Source of the DNA: Oligoflexus sp.
GTDB lineage: Bacteria > Bdellovibrionota_B > Oligoflexia > Oligoflexales > Oligoflexaceae
Assembly (NCBI GenBank): GCA_014378195.1
Contig: JACMOC010000037.1
Location: 1 to 64,000, forward strand
Length of the DNA stretch: 64,000 bases
Direction: 5' to 3'
Shown: positions 53,085 through 62,773 of the stretch, piece after piece
How the letters are laid out: every line of letters begins with the position of its first letter
How positions within the stretch are numbered: the stretch's first letter is position 1
Notes under the pieces: generated by a model
Seen by the model: the letters and a program-made list of their open reading frames with translations, nothing else
Told to the model about the DNA's origin: nothing
Database searches by the model: none
Made by a program: the position numbers and the translations under genes

Positions 53085-54650
53085 TTGGAATATTTAGTGA
53101 ACGGTCTAGTATTCGCTGTTACCGCTATTGTCGTTTTTGTCGTGGTATCGGCTATCAATAAAAAGAATCTGCGCAAAACCTTTGAAGCCGCTCAATCGGA
53201 TTCGGAGCGTTTACTGGTCGAGGCGCAGACCGAAAAAGAGCGCGTAATTCAAGAGGCTCACAATGAAGCCAAAAATGAGGCTAAAAATCGCCGTTTGCAG
53301 TTTGAAACCGAAGCCAAAAAGCGTCGCGCGGAAATCGCGAAGCTCGAGGACAAGGTTAAAGCCCGCGAGTCTACGATAGAGAAAAAGATCGGGCAGCTGG
53401 AGAAGAAAGAGGGTGATCTCGAAAAGATGACTCTGCATCTCAACAGTGAAGAAGAGCGCCTCAAAGGCCTCATCAAGGAATCCGAACGCACCATCGAAGA
53501 AAGCCGCAAAACCCTCGAAACCATCGCCAACCTCTCTCAAGAAGAAGCCAAACGCGAACTCATTCGCTCGCTCGAAGTCGAAGCCAAAAACGCGGCGCGC
53601 GAGACTCTCAAAAAAATCGAAGAAGACACACGCACCGAAGGCGAACGTATCGCGCGTTCAATGGTCAGTCTTTCGGTTCAACGTGTTTCATCCGAGTACG
53701 TGAACGATTCAACGGTAACCGTTGTAAGCTTGCCATCCGATGAGATGAAGGGCCGTATCATCGGTCGCGAAGGCCGTAACATACGCGCTATTGAACAGGC
53801 GACCGGCGTCGACCTTATTATCGACGATACGCCTGAAGCTATCATCATCTCCTGTTTCAATCCCATCCGTCGCGAGATCGCCAACATCTCTCTCCAGCGT
53901 CTTATCGCTGATGGTCGCATTCACCCCGCTCGTATCGATGAGACCGTGAAAAAAGTTGCCGAAGAATTTGACCAGATCATTCAAGAAAACGGCGAGCAGG
54001 CTGCTTTTGATACAGGAATCACGGATTTACACCCAGAGCTCCTCCGCTCTTTGGGAAAACTCAAGTATCGTACGGCCGGCGCTCAAACCATATTGCAGCA
54101 CGCGGTTGAGGTTGCCCACATCTGTGGAATCATGGCTGGCGAAATGGGTCTGAACGTGAAAAAAGCGAAGCGCGTAGGGCTCTTGCACGACATCGGTAAA
54201 GCGGTTGATCAGGAAACAGAAGGCCACCACTCGAAGATCGGCGCGGATCTCTGCGCGAAGTTCAATGAGTCGCAAGAGGTGATCGATGCCGTTCTCAACC
54301 ATCATAACGAAGACTTAAACCGTGCCTATCCATTGACCGTTATCGTGCACGCCGCAAACATTCTCTCTGAACGTCGCCCTGGCGCACGTCGCGAGGTCCT
54401 CGAGACTTACGTCAAACGCCTTCAAGACATGGAGACGATCGTCAACACTACGCGCGGAATCTCAGGCTCTTATGTAATCCAGGCTGGACGCGAGATCCGT
54501 GCCCTGGTAACACCAGATGGCATCAGCGACAGCGAAGTTGTCGACGTTGCGAATGAAATCGCTCATCGCCTGCGTAAAGAGCTCACCTTCCCTGGTCAGG
54601 TCAAAGTTACGGTCCTCCGCGAGAGCAAACATGCGGAATATGCAAAATGA
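53085..54650 (+). CDS. rny: Ribonuclease Y
   Basis: 521 residues from TTG 53085, favoured because GTGGAGG ends 8 bases before it; the GTG at 53070 would place the ribosome-binding site inside the gene. RNase Y is the membrane endonuclease starting mRNA decay. One N-terminal TM helix (about 4-24), a long coiled coil rich in Glu/Lys (about 30-200), a KH domain with the GRIIGREGRNIRAIE loop and the HD domain with LQHAVEVAHICG, LLHDIGKAVDQE, NHHNED and HAANILSERRPGARRE. The stop overlaps ymdB by four bases, as in many RNase Y genomes. Confidence 0.96.
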   Translation: MEYLVNGLVFAVTAIVVFVVVSAINKKNLRKTFEAAQSDSERLLVEAQTEKERVIQEAHNEAKNEAKNRRLQFETEAKKRRAEIAKLEDKVKARESTIEKKIGQLEKKEGDLEKMTLHLNSEEERLKGLIKESERTIEESRKTLETIANLSQEEAKRELIRSLEVEAKNAARETLKKIEEDTRTEGERIARSMVSLSVQRVSSEYVNDSTVTVVSLPSDEMKGRIIGREGRNIRAIEQATGVDLIIDDTPEAIIISCFNPIRREIANISLQRLIADGRIHPARIDETVKKVAEEFDQIIQENGEQAAFDTGITDLHPELLRSLGKLKYRTAGAQTILQHAVEVAHICGIMAGEMGLNVKKAKRVGLLHDIGKAVDQETEGHHSKIGADLCAKFNESQEVIDAVLNHHNEDLNRAYPLTVIVHAANILSERRPGARREVLETYVKRLQDMETIVNTTRGISGSYVIQAGREIRALVTPDGISDSEVVDVANEIAHRLRKELTFPGQVKVTVLRESKHAEYAK

Positions 54651-55486
54651 TTCGAGTTCTCGCGGCTGGTGATATTATTGGAAAGCCAGGGCGTAAAGCT
54701 CTGGCAAAACTCTTGCCTCTAGCGCGAGACACTTTCAAACCCGACATTGTCATTGTAAACGGCGAAAATGCCGCAGGTGGTTTTGGTCTCACCAAAAAAA
54801 TCTACGATCAATTCACTGGTACTTTTGGCATCGACTGCGTCACGACCGGTAATCACTGGCACGACAAACCGGAAATCCATAATTTCGCTCCGACGGCTGA
54901 ACGCCTTGTTTTGCCAGCCAATATGATGAACGTCGGCGATAATGCCCTCGCTTTTCGTGTCCTCCAGACCAAAGACGGAACGCCCTATGCCGTGATTAAC
55001 CTCATTGGCAAGGCCTTCATGCATCCTGATAACCGGGAGTTTTTCAAACCCGTCGACGAAATTCTCGCCAATCTTCCAAACCAGTGCAAAATCCGCATCG
55101 TCGATTTTCATGCGGAAGCAACCAGCGAAAAGCAGGCGCTGGCTCACTATCTGAAGGGACGGGTATCGCTCCTCTACGGAACACACAGCCACGTTCCTAC
55201 TGCCGATGAACGCATTTTTGCGGGTGGTACAGGTTATACAACAGATCTCGGGATGACTGGCCCTTATGACTCTGTCATTGGGATTCGCGCCGAAGCGGCC
55301 CTTCTTCGCATGCAGACGGGCGATAGAAAACGCTTTGAGCCCGCTACAAACGACCTTTGGTTTTGCTTTGTGCTTGCCGATATCGACCCAATTAACGGAA
55401 AGTGCATCAAGATCGAACGACATCGTTGGGAGTGGGACGAAATCAAAAAACGTCTTGAGCTCGATGATAGCGATACGGAAGCCTGA
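54647..55486 (+). CDS. ymdB: YmdB-type metallophosphoesterase (TIGR00282)
   Basis: 279 residues. The calcineurin-like metal motifs are present: AGDIIGKPGR, NGENAAGGFG, TTGNHWHDKPE, FHAEATSEK and GTHSHVPTAD, which in this group bind iron/manganese and cleave 2',3'-cyclic nucleotides. It is coupled to rny by a 4-base overlap, an association conserved from Bacillus, and probably modulates RNA turnover. The protein has no signal or TM segment, so cytoplasmic. Confidence 0.93.
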   Translation: MIRVLAAGDIIGKPGRKALAKLLPLARDTFKPDIVIVNGENAAGGFGLTKKIYDQFTGTFGIDCVTTGNHWHDKPEIHNFAPTAERLVLPANMMNVGDNALAFRVLQTKDGTPYAVINLIGKAFMHPDNREFFKPVDEILANLPNQCKIRIVDFHAEATSEKQALAHYLKGRVSLLYGTHSHVPTADERIFAGGTGYTTDLGMTGPYDSVIGIRAEAALLRMQTGDRKRFEPATNDLWFCFVLADIDPINGKCIKIERHRWEWDEIKKRLELDDSDTEA

Positions 55487-55516
55487 AAGGCGCAGCCCCT
55501 GTTGCTAGGCGTTTGA

Positions 55517-55554
55517 CTAAAACGATCCGAGCGCATACCATGCCAACGTTTTAG
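55517..55554 (+). terminator. Weak terminator candidate after rny-ymdB
   Basis: CTAAAACG (55517-55524) pairs with CGTTTTAG (55547-55554) across a 22-base loop, followed by ACTTTTG. The AT-rich stem and long loop make it a weak candidate. Confidence 0.3.
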
Positions 55555-55616
55555 ACTTTTGAGCATCGAAATCCGGGTCTTTTGTTATCATACTTCGATC
55601 ATTAGAAAGGACGCGC

Positions 55617-57209
55617 ATGAGCCGTCGTTCGCTTGCGATTACTTGTTTTGCAGCAGCTCTCTTGAGCACCAAGGCCTTTGCTATCTTCGTTGACGGCCAC
55701 GGCTACTATGCTGTTCGTGGGGAATCCCGCACGAAACCTGAGAACATTCCCGGTGCGAGCGCGAGTCAAACGATCGATCAGTTCTTTCGCCTCGACACCG
55801 AGTTACGCGTTAACGACAAAGCGAGCGCTATCATCGAATTCAAAATCTTTGATGACGAACGCGAAAGTTACATGGGCGACCGGGCTACACCCCAACCTTG
55901 TCCATCGGGCGCAGCAAGCAATGTTGCCAACGCTAGCAATCCAGGCGCAACATGTCCTATCACGCAGCAAAACAGCGTGAGCCCACATTATGAGCCTTTA
56001 CAGCCCAAAATCACCAAAGCCTACATCAAATATTCCATGGATTACTGCTTACTGACCCTTGGGCGTCGCGGACGCAACTGGGGTATGGGTATTTTCCTTG
56101 ATGATGGGACGAAGCCCTTTGATACCGATGCATCGGTCTTTGACGGCGTTACCTGTGACATCAATATTCAAAAGTCACAGACTCTCGGCTTCTCTGTTGG
56201 TTATGATAAAATCTCGGAAACGGGCGGTCGCATCCTGAGCAACAATCCTAAAGCGGGTGAAGCTGTTCAGCGCTATGGCGCCACCAATAACGGTGATGAC
56301 CTTGACCAACTGTTTATGACGATTGAATATAACGATCATCAAGCCAATGCTGGCAAAGGTTTTGCCAAACAAATCGGCATCTACTTTGCCGATATCGTCG
56401 GTGGAGACAATACCAAAACCGACATCAAAATCGCCGACCTTTACTTGAACTTCCTGATCAATAATCTCGTTTGGAAAAACGAAGTCTACTTCCGTCTTGG
56501 GAAAAGTGCCGATCCAAGCTTTGCTCTACTCGGTGGCGTGAGAACACGTACCGAAGAAGAAGGTAAAGTGATGAACGATGTTCAGTCGATCGCTCTTGCC
56601 GGTTCACTCGAGTATTATCTCATGCGATCGGGCGCTTACACCGGGCCGAAGGAATACAACCAAGGCAACGCGATCAGCCAATCGCTCTTTTTCAACTATG
56701 CTTACGCACCAGGCGACAAAGACGGTTATCAGGATGAATACCCAGCTAACGATCCAGGTGCTTCCACCAAACGCGACAAACGAGCCGCTGCCGTGTCCTT
56801 CAGCGGTAACTTTAAACCCGCTCTACTCCTCTTTAACGGCCGCAGAAATAACGACGATCGCCGCATTGATGGTGTCTACGATCCTTACCACGTTATGAAC
56901 GCAACCATTTATAGCCTTGGTTATCGCTACAAGAGTATTGAATCGGGCGACTTCGAAATTAAAGCCGTTACAGCAAGTCTTAACGAAGCGATGCCGACTG
57001 ACCTCAAAGCAGATCCCGTCAAACGGGTAGGCTCGTATGGAACAAGTCTTGGTGTTGAACTGGATCTGAGCTACAGCAAAAAGTTGAATAAAGAATTCGA
57101 CTTCGGTATTGCTGGCGGTATTGGCATACCCGGCGATGCGCAAAGGACTCAGGAGAAAAAAGCAGTTGCTGACCTGATGCTTCAGGGTTTTGCGGCATTC
57201 CACTTCTAA
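55617..57209 (+). CDS. Outer-membrane porin-like protein
   Basis: 530 residues. A signal peptide (about 1-22, ending TKAFA) is followed by beta-strand-rich sequence: QFFRLDTELRVNDKASAIIE, YIKYSMDYCLLTLGRRGRNW, LYLNFLINNLVWKNEVYFRLG and a terminal strand ADLMLQGFAAFHF ending in Phe, the classical outer-membrane insertion signal. An early insert (about 75-105) contains Pro/Asn/Cys-rich loop sequence with two cysteines. No specific family is recognised; it resembles the large alginate/polymer-type porins of delta-like bacteria in size. It is a single-gene unit with a terminator at 57234. Confidence 0.75.
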   Translation: MSRRSLAITCFAAALLSTKAFAIFVDGHGYYAVRGESRTKPENIPGASASQTIDQFFRLDTELRVNDKASAIIEFKIFDDERESYMGDRATPQPCPSGAASNVANASNPGATCPITQQNSVSPHYEPLQPKITKAYIKYSMDYCLLTLGRRGRNWGMGIFLDDGTKPFDTDASVFDGVTCDINIQKSQTLGFSVGYDKISETGGRILSNNPKAGEAVQRYGATNNGDDLDQLFMTIEYNDHQANAGKGFAKQIGIYFADIVGGDNTKTDIKIADLYLNFLINNLVWKNEVYFRLGKSADPSFALLGGVRTRTEEEGKVMNDVQSIALAGSLEYYLMRSGAYTGPKEYNQGNAISQSLFFNYAYAPGDKDGYQDEYPANDPGASTKRDKRAAAVSFSGNFKPALLLFNGRRNNDDRRIDGVYDPYHVMNATIYSLGYRYKSIESGDFEIKAVTASLNEAMPTDLKADPVKRVGSYGTSLGVELDLSYSKKLNKEFDFGIAGGIGIPGDAQRTQEKKAVADLMLQGFAAFHF

Positions 57210-57233
57210 AAGCCGCATTTTATCGATCAAATG

Positions 57234-57268
57234 AGCGGGTGGCACCTTCGGGGCTGACCCGCTTTTTT
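57234..57268 (+). terminator. Terminator after the porin-like gene
   Basis: AGCGGGT (57234-57240) pairs with ACCCGCT (57257-57263), with further GCACC/GGGGC-type pairing in the loop, followed by six T residues. Confidence 0.85.
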
Positions 57269-57331
57269 CTTTCTCTTTCCCTGTGCTTTTTCCGTATACT
57301 TGGACTCGACACTCTAACGAGGAGAGCTGGT

Positions 57332-58726
57332 ATGCGACTCAGCGATATGCCCGCGTTGCGAAAAATTGATCAAGCCTACCATGCCCCTTTTCTCACAGCG
57401 TGCACGGCAGCTCTGACCGCACATGGTTACCTTACCGATACCGAAAGCGAACAGCTTCGCATTCACCTCAAAGATCGCCATCGGCTTGCCGAAGGCGGCT
57501 CGCTCTTTCAGCAGCTTAAAGAAGAAAATTCCGCCGCGTTTTCCATACTCCAGGCCCGCCTCGGACCCTATAACTTCAGTGGCCTGCTCTTCCGCTGGAC
57601 GACAGCCAAAGCGATCGAAAATTTCAATTTTGCAATCTGGAGCTTCGCTCAAGAGCTTCTCAATAAAGCCGAGCTGATGTTTAATCAGCCGTTTCACCTG
57701 TACTCAGGCAAAACCTGTGTTCAGCGCGGCCCATTCTCCTACTTTTTAGTTGAAACAGCGGGGGAGCTTCATAAAAATGCAGATGAACTTCATGAGCTCG
57801 TGCGGCAACTGAAGCGTTGGTCACTTCGTACGCAGGTTACGCAATCGTTTGAAACATCGCTTGCCACGCATCTCGGTTTCGAAACCAATGATGAGCCAGG
57901 ACTTGCTGATTGGAAACTTCATGAGATCCTAAAAAAAACCTGGCTTCAGTTAGAGCTACTCGCCGAATTCAACGAACATGTTTTAAGGCAGGTGAGCGCA
58001 AATCTTAAAATGGATGCGGAAGAACCCCGTCTGAAGTTTTTACTCGAAGATTTCCAAAGCATCCTGATGAGCACACGCGGTATCGCTCATATCGATTTCA
58101 GTGCGATTGATACTATGGAAAACAAACGCCTCCGAATACTGGCAGCCCTTCAGGAGTGTAGGGACCTGGCACAGGAATTTTACCCTCTTTTGCTCGATAC
58201 CATCAAAACAAGCCGCGTCCCTAGCCAGGCTACAAATATCTGGTCCGAGTACGAAAGCAGAGCGATCATCAATCATCTCCTCGACCGCGGCATCCCTATA
58301 TCCGAAGCGCGCGGGGCCCTTGCGGCACTTGTCTCCTATTGCCACGATCATGGCATCAGCCCTGAACAATTACTCGATGCGGAGTTGCAGAAAATTCACC
58401 CATTCTTTGATAACACTTCGTCGCTCTTTCTCCGTAAGGCGTCCACGACGGATCGCCTCAGTGAAGGTTTTACCGAAGAAAAACATCAAATAGTCCGTAA
58501 GAAAGATCACCTTTTGCAAAGCATTAATCAGCGCCTACTTGGTATAACATTCATTTTCTTTTTGCTCATTACACTTACCGCCGCGTGTGGCGTGAAAACA
58601 GCGCCACGCTCTGAAGTTCTTGACGTGCGACCGACGGTTCCCTACCATGCCGACTCTCGCAATTATCCGAAGAAAAATGGCGACACACCCACTGCGGTGC
58701 AAACACCGCCGTCTGAGTCAAAATAA
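57332..58726 (+). CDS. ArgH-like (fumarase/aspartase superfamily) protein fused to a C-terminal lipobox segment
   Basis: 464 residues from ATG 57332 with GAGGAG upstream; the frame extends to 57239 through the preceding terminator. Residues 1-330 resemble argininosuccinate lyase in order but lack its signature (GSSxMPxKxN). The C-terminal ASL domain is recalled by ESRAIINHLLDRGIPISEAR and HDHGISPEQLLDAELQKIHP. Residues about 405-430 are a membrane segment ending in LTAACGVKTAPR, a good lipobox in the LptM/YifL style. So a lyase-like body seems joined to what is elsewhere a separate small lipoprotein. Lyase activity is doubtful. It is 11 bases in front of dapA. Confidence 0.55.
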   Translation: MRLSDMPALRKIDQAYHAPFLTACTAALTAHGYLTDTESEQLRIHLKDRHRLAEGGSLFQQLKEENSAAFSILQARLGPYNFSGLLFRWTTAKAIENFNFAIWSFAQELLNKAELMFNQPFHLYSGKTCVQRGPFSYFLVETAGELHKNADELHELVRQLKRWSLRTQVTQSFETSLATHLGFETNDEPGLADWKLHEILKKTWLQLELLAEFNEHVLRQVSANLKMDAEEPRLKFLLEDFQSILMSTRGIAHIDFSAIDTMENKRLRILAALQECRDLAQEFYPLLLDTIKTSRVPSQATNIWSEYESRAIINHLLDRGIPISEARGALAALVSYCHDHGISPEQLLDAELQKIHPFFDNTSSLFLRKASTTDRLSEGFTEEKHQIVRKKDHLLQSINQRLLGITFIFFLLITLTAACGVKTAPRSEVLDVRPTVPYHADSRNYPKKNGDTPTAVQTPPSESK

Positions 58727-58737
58727 GGGAGACAACC

Positions 58738-59634
58738 ATGACCATCGAAGGTGTTTATACTGCCCTTGTCACGCCGTTTACTGAAGGTGGACAAGTTGAT
58801 TGGAAGGCTTTTGACAAACTGCTCGATATGCAGGTCAGTGCCGGTGTCGACGGTATAGTGATCAGTGGAACGACAGGTGAATCCCCAACTCTCACGGTCG
58901 ACGAAAAAGTATCGCTCTTCCGCCGTGCGCGGGCCTATCTCCCTTCCTCCGTTCAGATGATGGCGGGGACTGGCGGCAACTGCACTCAGCAATCCATCGA
59001 ACTTTCCAAGCTTGCTCAGGATGCTGGGGCAAACTCCCTACTTATCGTAACGCCACCGTATAACAAACCGACACTCGTCGGGCTCAAGGCTCACTACGAA
59101 GCCATCGGTCAGAGCGTAAAGATTCCTTTGTGTCTTTACCATGTGCCGGGCCGCACCGCACAAAAGCTCTCGGCTGAAGAACTTGCAACCCTTTGCGACA
59201 TTCCTTCGATCACCGCAGTGAAGGAGGCGAGTGCTGACCTGTTTCTATTCTCCAAAGCTCTCATCCATTCGAAGGCAAACTACCTTTCAGGCGATGATTT
59301 CACCTATCTCCCTTCCCTCGCTCTCGGGGGTCACGGAGTCATCAGCGTTGTGACCAATGTTTTCCCGAAAGCCTTTGTAGAAATGACCAAACGCTTCCGG
59401 GCGGGCGATCACAAAAGTGCTCTGCAATTGCACAACGCCCTTCTTCCTCTTATCGAAGGATTGTTTGTCGAGGCCAATCCAAGTCCTGCGAAAGACCTGC
59501 TTTCCCACATGGGGGTCATCAAAAACACCCTTCGACTTCCGCTTGTCTCCGTCTTACCAAGCACACACGATAAGTTACTCACGTTATTTGCTCAAACAAA
59601 ACGGCAACTCGTCGAATTAGGAGCTTTCGAATGA
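58738..59634 (+). CDS. dapA: 4-hydroxy-tetrahydrodipicolinate synthase
   Basis: 298 residues, normal length. DapA condenses pyruvate and aspartate semialdehyde on the lysine/diaminopimelate pathway. Motifs: GVYTALVTPFTEGGQVDW, VISGTTGESPTL, catalytic Tyr in CLYHVPGRTA and the Schiff-base Lys in ITAVKEASADL. GGGAG stands about 7 bases before the ATG. It overlaps dapB by four bases; together they supply diaminopimelate for the cell wall, fitting the murein theme of the window. Confidence 0.97.
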   Translation: MTIEGVYTALVTPFTEGGQVDWKAFDKLLDMQVSAGVDGIVISGTTGESPTLTVDEKVSLFRRARAYLPSSVQMMAGTGGNCTQQSIELSKLAQDAGANSLLIVTPPYNKPTLVGLKAHYEAIGQSVKIPLCLYHVPGRTAQKLSAEELATLCDIPSITAVKEASADLFLFSKALIHSKANYLSGDDFTYLPSLALGGHGVISVVTNVFPKAFVEMTKRFRAGDHKSALQLHNALLPLIEGLFVEANPSPAKDLLSHMGVIKNTLRLPLVSVLPSTHDKLLTLFAQTKRQLVELGAFE

Positions 59635-60419
59635 AAGCCTGGATTCATGGTTACAGCGGTCGAATGGGTCAAGAAATTTTGAAGCAGATTCACAATGATC
59701 CTCAGTGGACGATGATCGGCGGAAGTTCGGCGCGCGGACTTTATTACAAAGATCAGGAAGGGCTGAGTTGGGATCGTTTTGAAAATCTCCTCAGTGAGGC
59801 CGAAGTTCTCATCGACTTTTCCTCGGTCTCTGGCAACGAAGAGCTCTACCAAGGGCTTCTTACCCAAAGTAATATTTCCGCAGCTCTGATCATAGGTTCC
59901 ACCGGTCTGACGGCCGAAGCGATAACGAATTGGGAAACACTCGCGGGCCAAAAAAAGATGTCTATACTTTTGGCGCCTAACACCAGCCTCGGTATTTTGC
60001 TTTTGCACCAAATCTCCAAATTGCTTGGCGAGGTTTTGAGCCCGCTGCATTTTGATATCGAAATTTTGGAATCGCACCATCGCGCAAAACTCGATGCGCC
60101 GAGCGGCACCGCAAAATTTCTGGCCAATGGGCTCGCCCATGTTTTGGGGAAAAAAGTAGTAATTAATCGTGAAGGACTTCGCGAACCCAAAGAAATCGGA
60201 GTCACTGCGTTGCGCGGTGGGTCGGTTTTTGGAGAGCATGATATTCTGTTTTTGGGAGATGAAGAAGAAATGCGCATTAGTCATCGCGCATTATCGAGAG
60301 GACTTTTTGCCAAAGGCGCTTTACTTTTGGCAAAATGGATCGAGCAGCAAAAACCAGGTTTTTACCGCCTCGAAGATATACGAATTGAAGACATGATAGC
60401 TTTGATTAAAACGAAGTGA
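59631..60419 (+). CDS. dapB: 4-hydroxy-tetrahydrodipicolinate reductase
   Basis: 262 residues, normal length. DapB reduces the product of DapA. The N-terminal GYSGRMGQEIL loop binds NAD(P)H. The catalytic region is LESHHRAKLDAPSGTAK, with the paired histidines and the Lys. TALRGGSVFGEHDILFLG follows near the C-terminus. The ATG overlaps the dapA stop (ATGA). It is the last gene of the unit and converges with the large secreted protein gene at 60437. Confidence 0.97.
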   Translation: MKAWIHGYSGRMGQEILKQIHNDPQWTMIGGSSARGLYYKDQEGLSWDRFENLLSEAEVLIDFSSVSGNEELYQGLLTQSNISAALIIGSTGLTAEAITNWETLAGQKKMSILLAPNTSLGILLLHQISKLLGEVLSPLHFDIEILESHHRAKLDAPSGTAKFLANGLAHVLGKKVVINREGLREPKEIGVTALRGGSVFGEHDILFLGDEEEMRISHRALSRGLFAKGALLLAKWIEQQKPGFYRLEDIRIEDMIALIKTK

Positions 60420-60436
60420 TGAGTGAACTGTGAGTT

Positions 60437-62572
60437 TTATTCTTGGATAGCAACTTCAGGATTGGTGAGATCAAACTGAAGTGATCCTCCGGTTTGAACA
60501 AACGCTGTTGTCCAGAAATCCACTGCAACCGTATCGACTGCCGAGAGAGCTCCGTTCGCTGACTGCACTTTTACCGAGTAGATACCAGGCTGCATATTGA
60601 AGAACACTGCTTTCACGAGACCTTGGGCGGAGGTTCCGAAGTACCAGCCTTGATCTATAGTTTTTCCGTAAGCGTCCAGGACAGTTATGTTCAGTTTGGT
60701 CGCGTCTTCGCCAGCTGTGAGTTTATGCATCACCACCAGTTGTCCCATCGAAGGATCAAACGCTATCGAAGCATGAGTACTGTCCTGATTGAGTTCTGTG
60801 AACACATCCTCAACAAATCCACGTGGCAGCAAAGGCAGAACCGGCATGTGTTTGGAACTCGCCGCTTCGTTGTCTTGAGCCTGCAAAGTGTTTTCGAATT
60901 CAGCGGTTTGCACCAAGGAGTAGGTGCGGCCTTTGAATTCAGACCGTCCGGACAGTGTGCTTAGTACATTTTCTGAAGTGCCTGGCATTGCAATGTTGTC
61001 ACCAACTGAGATCACATTCGCTGTAACTACACTTTCAATGCGGTTTGCAGCGGCATCATCACCGGTGAGTTGATCCATCGCGCTTCCGAAGCTTGCAAGG
61101 TAGAGATTCGATGATTTGCCGGTATTCAAAGGCAGATCTTCTTCGCTATGCGCACCTGGGAATATAGGAAGAGTCAAAGCTGTTTCGAAGTTGCCGCCGT
61201 GAAAGAAGCTGATCTCAGCTAAACCGGGCTTAACATTGAAGAAACAGAAACGACCGTTCGCACTGGTTTGTTTTTGTCCTGGTTGAGGACCATGTTCACT
61301 AAAGTAGAATGGACCTTCAGCATTGCCATCGTTGATCTGGACAGTCATTTCATCAAGAGTGTGCTCGCTGGTTGCATCCATAGCACGCGCACAGATCGAG
61401 CCGTTGCTCCAGTTTTGATTGGCGCCGAGTATGTTCAAGTATGAGACGTAAGTTTGGTAATTCATGGTGCGGACACGTTGAACTTGATTTTTGCCTTTAG
61501 CCGAAACCACGATTTCGTTTGCTGTTGGAACAATACGACCGTCTTGGTCGGCAACCACAGCCCAAATCCGTGATCCTGCTGGAAGATCTGCAAAACGCGC
61601 GAGTCCTGTGGCATCGGTCTTGGCCGCTACACCAAGTCCCATGAGCTGAACTGTAACACCGGCGAGTGGAAAGATTTTCCCTTCGCGCGGTTCGGATCTT
61701 ACATCCATAACCTGGATAGCGGTGTCGCGGTAGCTTGGACCTTCCACTGCATATCCAAATCGTTTTTGCTCCGCATCGTCATGTTCTTTAGTCTTATGAA
61801 CCTGAAGACTCGCTTCCGCTATACTGAGATCTGCACTGTTATGTGGACCAGAAGCACCACCTGGCATTTGCGCAAAACTCTCAGGCATTTTCAAACTGCT
61901 GAGATGCTCACTCGCAAGATCCGCTACCAAATCCTTGGCAGTAGGAGCCCCGATTCGAACCGGAAGTATGTACATTTCATTGGCGTAAACAAAGAATATC
62001 TCTGTTTTACCCTGCGCCAGTGCATGGAATCGTTTGCCATCCCACTGAAGCTTGGACGCATCCCGAAGAAAGACCTGAGGAATTGTTGAGAGGCCTTCAA
62101 CCGTCACACTCGCTTCGCCGCCATTTAAGGAGAGATCAAGCACAGCAGGTTGCATATGCAATCGGCCGCCAACAACACTGAGGTTTATGCGACCATCTGT
62201 GACTTGCGACGGAAGAGTTTGGGACACAGTCGTTAGACCCGTGGCAATCTTGTGATCAATAAGTTCGTTATGAAGGAGGCGCTCGGCTTCCGCCAGAATC
62301 GCATCTTCATCGATCACTTTATCTTTACCTTCGCCCTTAGTCTTATCTTTGTCTTTCGTGGATTTTTTACCGAATTGGCTAAGAATGATATCTCTAGCTT
62401 CACGAGGCATAAGGGGATCAGAGTCCGAGAGAACACTGACCGCCTTGGGGATGGCACGTAGGAGATCACCGCTATTTTTGAAATCAGCCGCTTGCGCATT
62501 AACAGACGACGCCCATACGACTCCAAGCAAAGCTCGGATATATAGACTGCGGTTGATCTTGCCAATGGCCAT
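60437..62572 (-). CDS. Large secreted multidomain beta-rich protein
   Basis: 711 residues from ATG 62572 with AAGGTG about 8 bases upstream; a GTG at 62584 is an alternative. A signal peptide ends near SSVNAQA (about 28). A short Lys/Asp/Glu-rich segment (about 65-90) precedes the rest, which is a chain of beta-rich units (INLSVVGGRLHMQPAVLDLS; a GVTVQLMGLGVAAKTDATGL block of carboxypeptidase-regulatory type; FCFFNVKPGLAEISFFHGG). No enzyme motif is visible. Such proteins often act as surface or adhesion components, which is only inference. It is transcribed alone and converges with dapB. Confidence 0.7.
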   Translation of the reverse strand: MAIGKINRSLYIRALLGVVWASSVNAQAADFKNSGDLLRAIPKAVSVLSDSDPLMPREARDIILSQFGKKSTKDKDKTKGEGKDKVIDEDAILAEAERLLHNELIDHKIATGLTTVSQTLPSQVTDGRINLSVVGGRLHMQPAVLDLSLNGGEASVTVEGLSTIPQVFLRDASKLQWDGKRFHALAQGKTEIFFVYANEMYILPVRIGAPTAKDLVADLASEHLSSLKMPESFAQMPGGASGPHNSADLSIAEASLQVHKTKEHDDAEQKRFGYAVEGPSYRDTAIQVMDVRSEPREGKIFPLAGVTVQLMGLGVAAKTDATGLARFADLPAGSRIWAVVADQDGRIVPTANEIVVSAKGKNQVQRVRTMNYQTYVSYLNILGANQNWSNGSICARAMDATSEHTLDEMTVQINDGNAEGPFYFSEHGPQPGQKQTSANGRFCFFNVKPGLAEISFFHGGNFETALTLPIFPGAHSEEDLPLNTGKSSNLYLASFGSAMDQLTGDDAAANRIESVVTANVISVGDNIAMPGTSENVLSTLSGRSEFKGRTYSLVQTAEFENTLQAQDNEAASSKHMPVLPLLPRGFVEDVFTELNQDSTHASIAFDPSMGQLVVMHKLTAGEDATKLNITVLDAYGKTIDQGWYFGTSAQGLVKAVFFNMQPGIYSVKVQSANGALSAVDTVAVDFWTTAFVQTGGSLQFDLTNPEVAIQE

Positions 62573-62773
62573 GTAACGATACACCTTGTTCGTTTTACCT
62601 CATCCGTGATCGGCAGATTTTGTCAAAGCCTTGATTGAAAAAGAATGAAACAGGACAGAGCTAAGCCCCATCCGAAGATAGCTTGTCATTATTAAGAAAA
62701 GGATAGGAAGAAGAAAAGGTCAATTTTTGCCGTTTGACCAAGTTTGGGAAAAGATTTTCACAAGTTTGTGTTT

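Noticed and set aside
54719..55423. 234-codon minus-strand frame
   Set aside because: It is antisense to ymdB, which has full family motifs.
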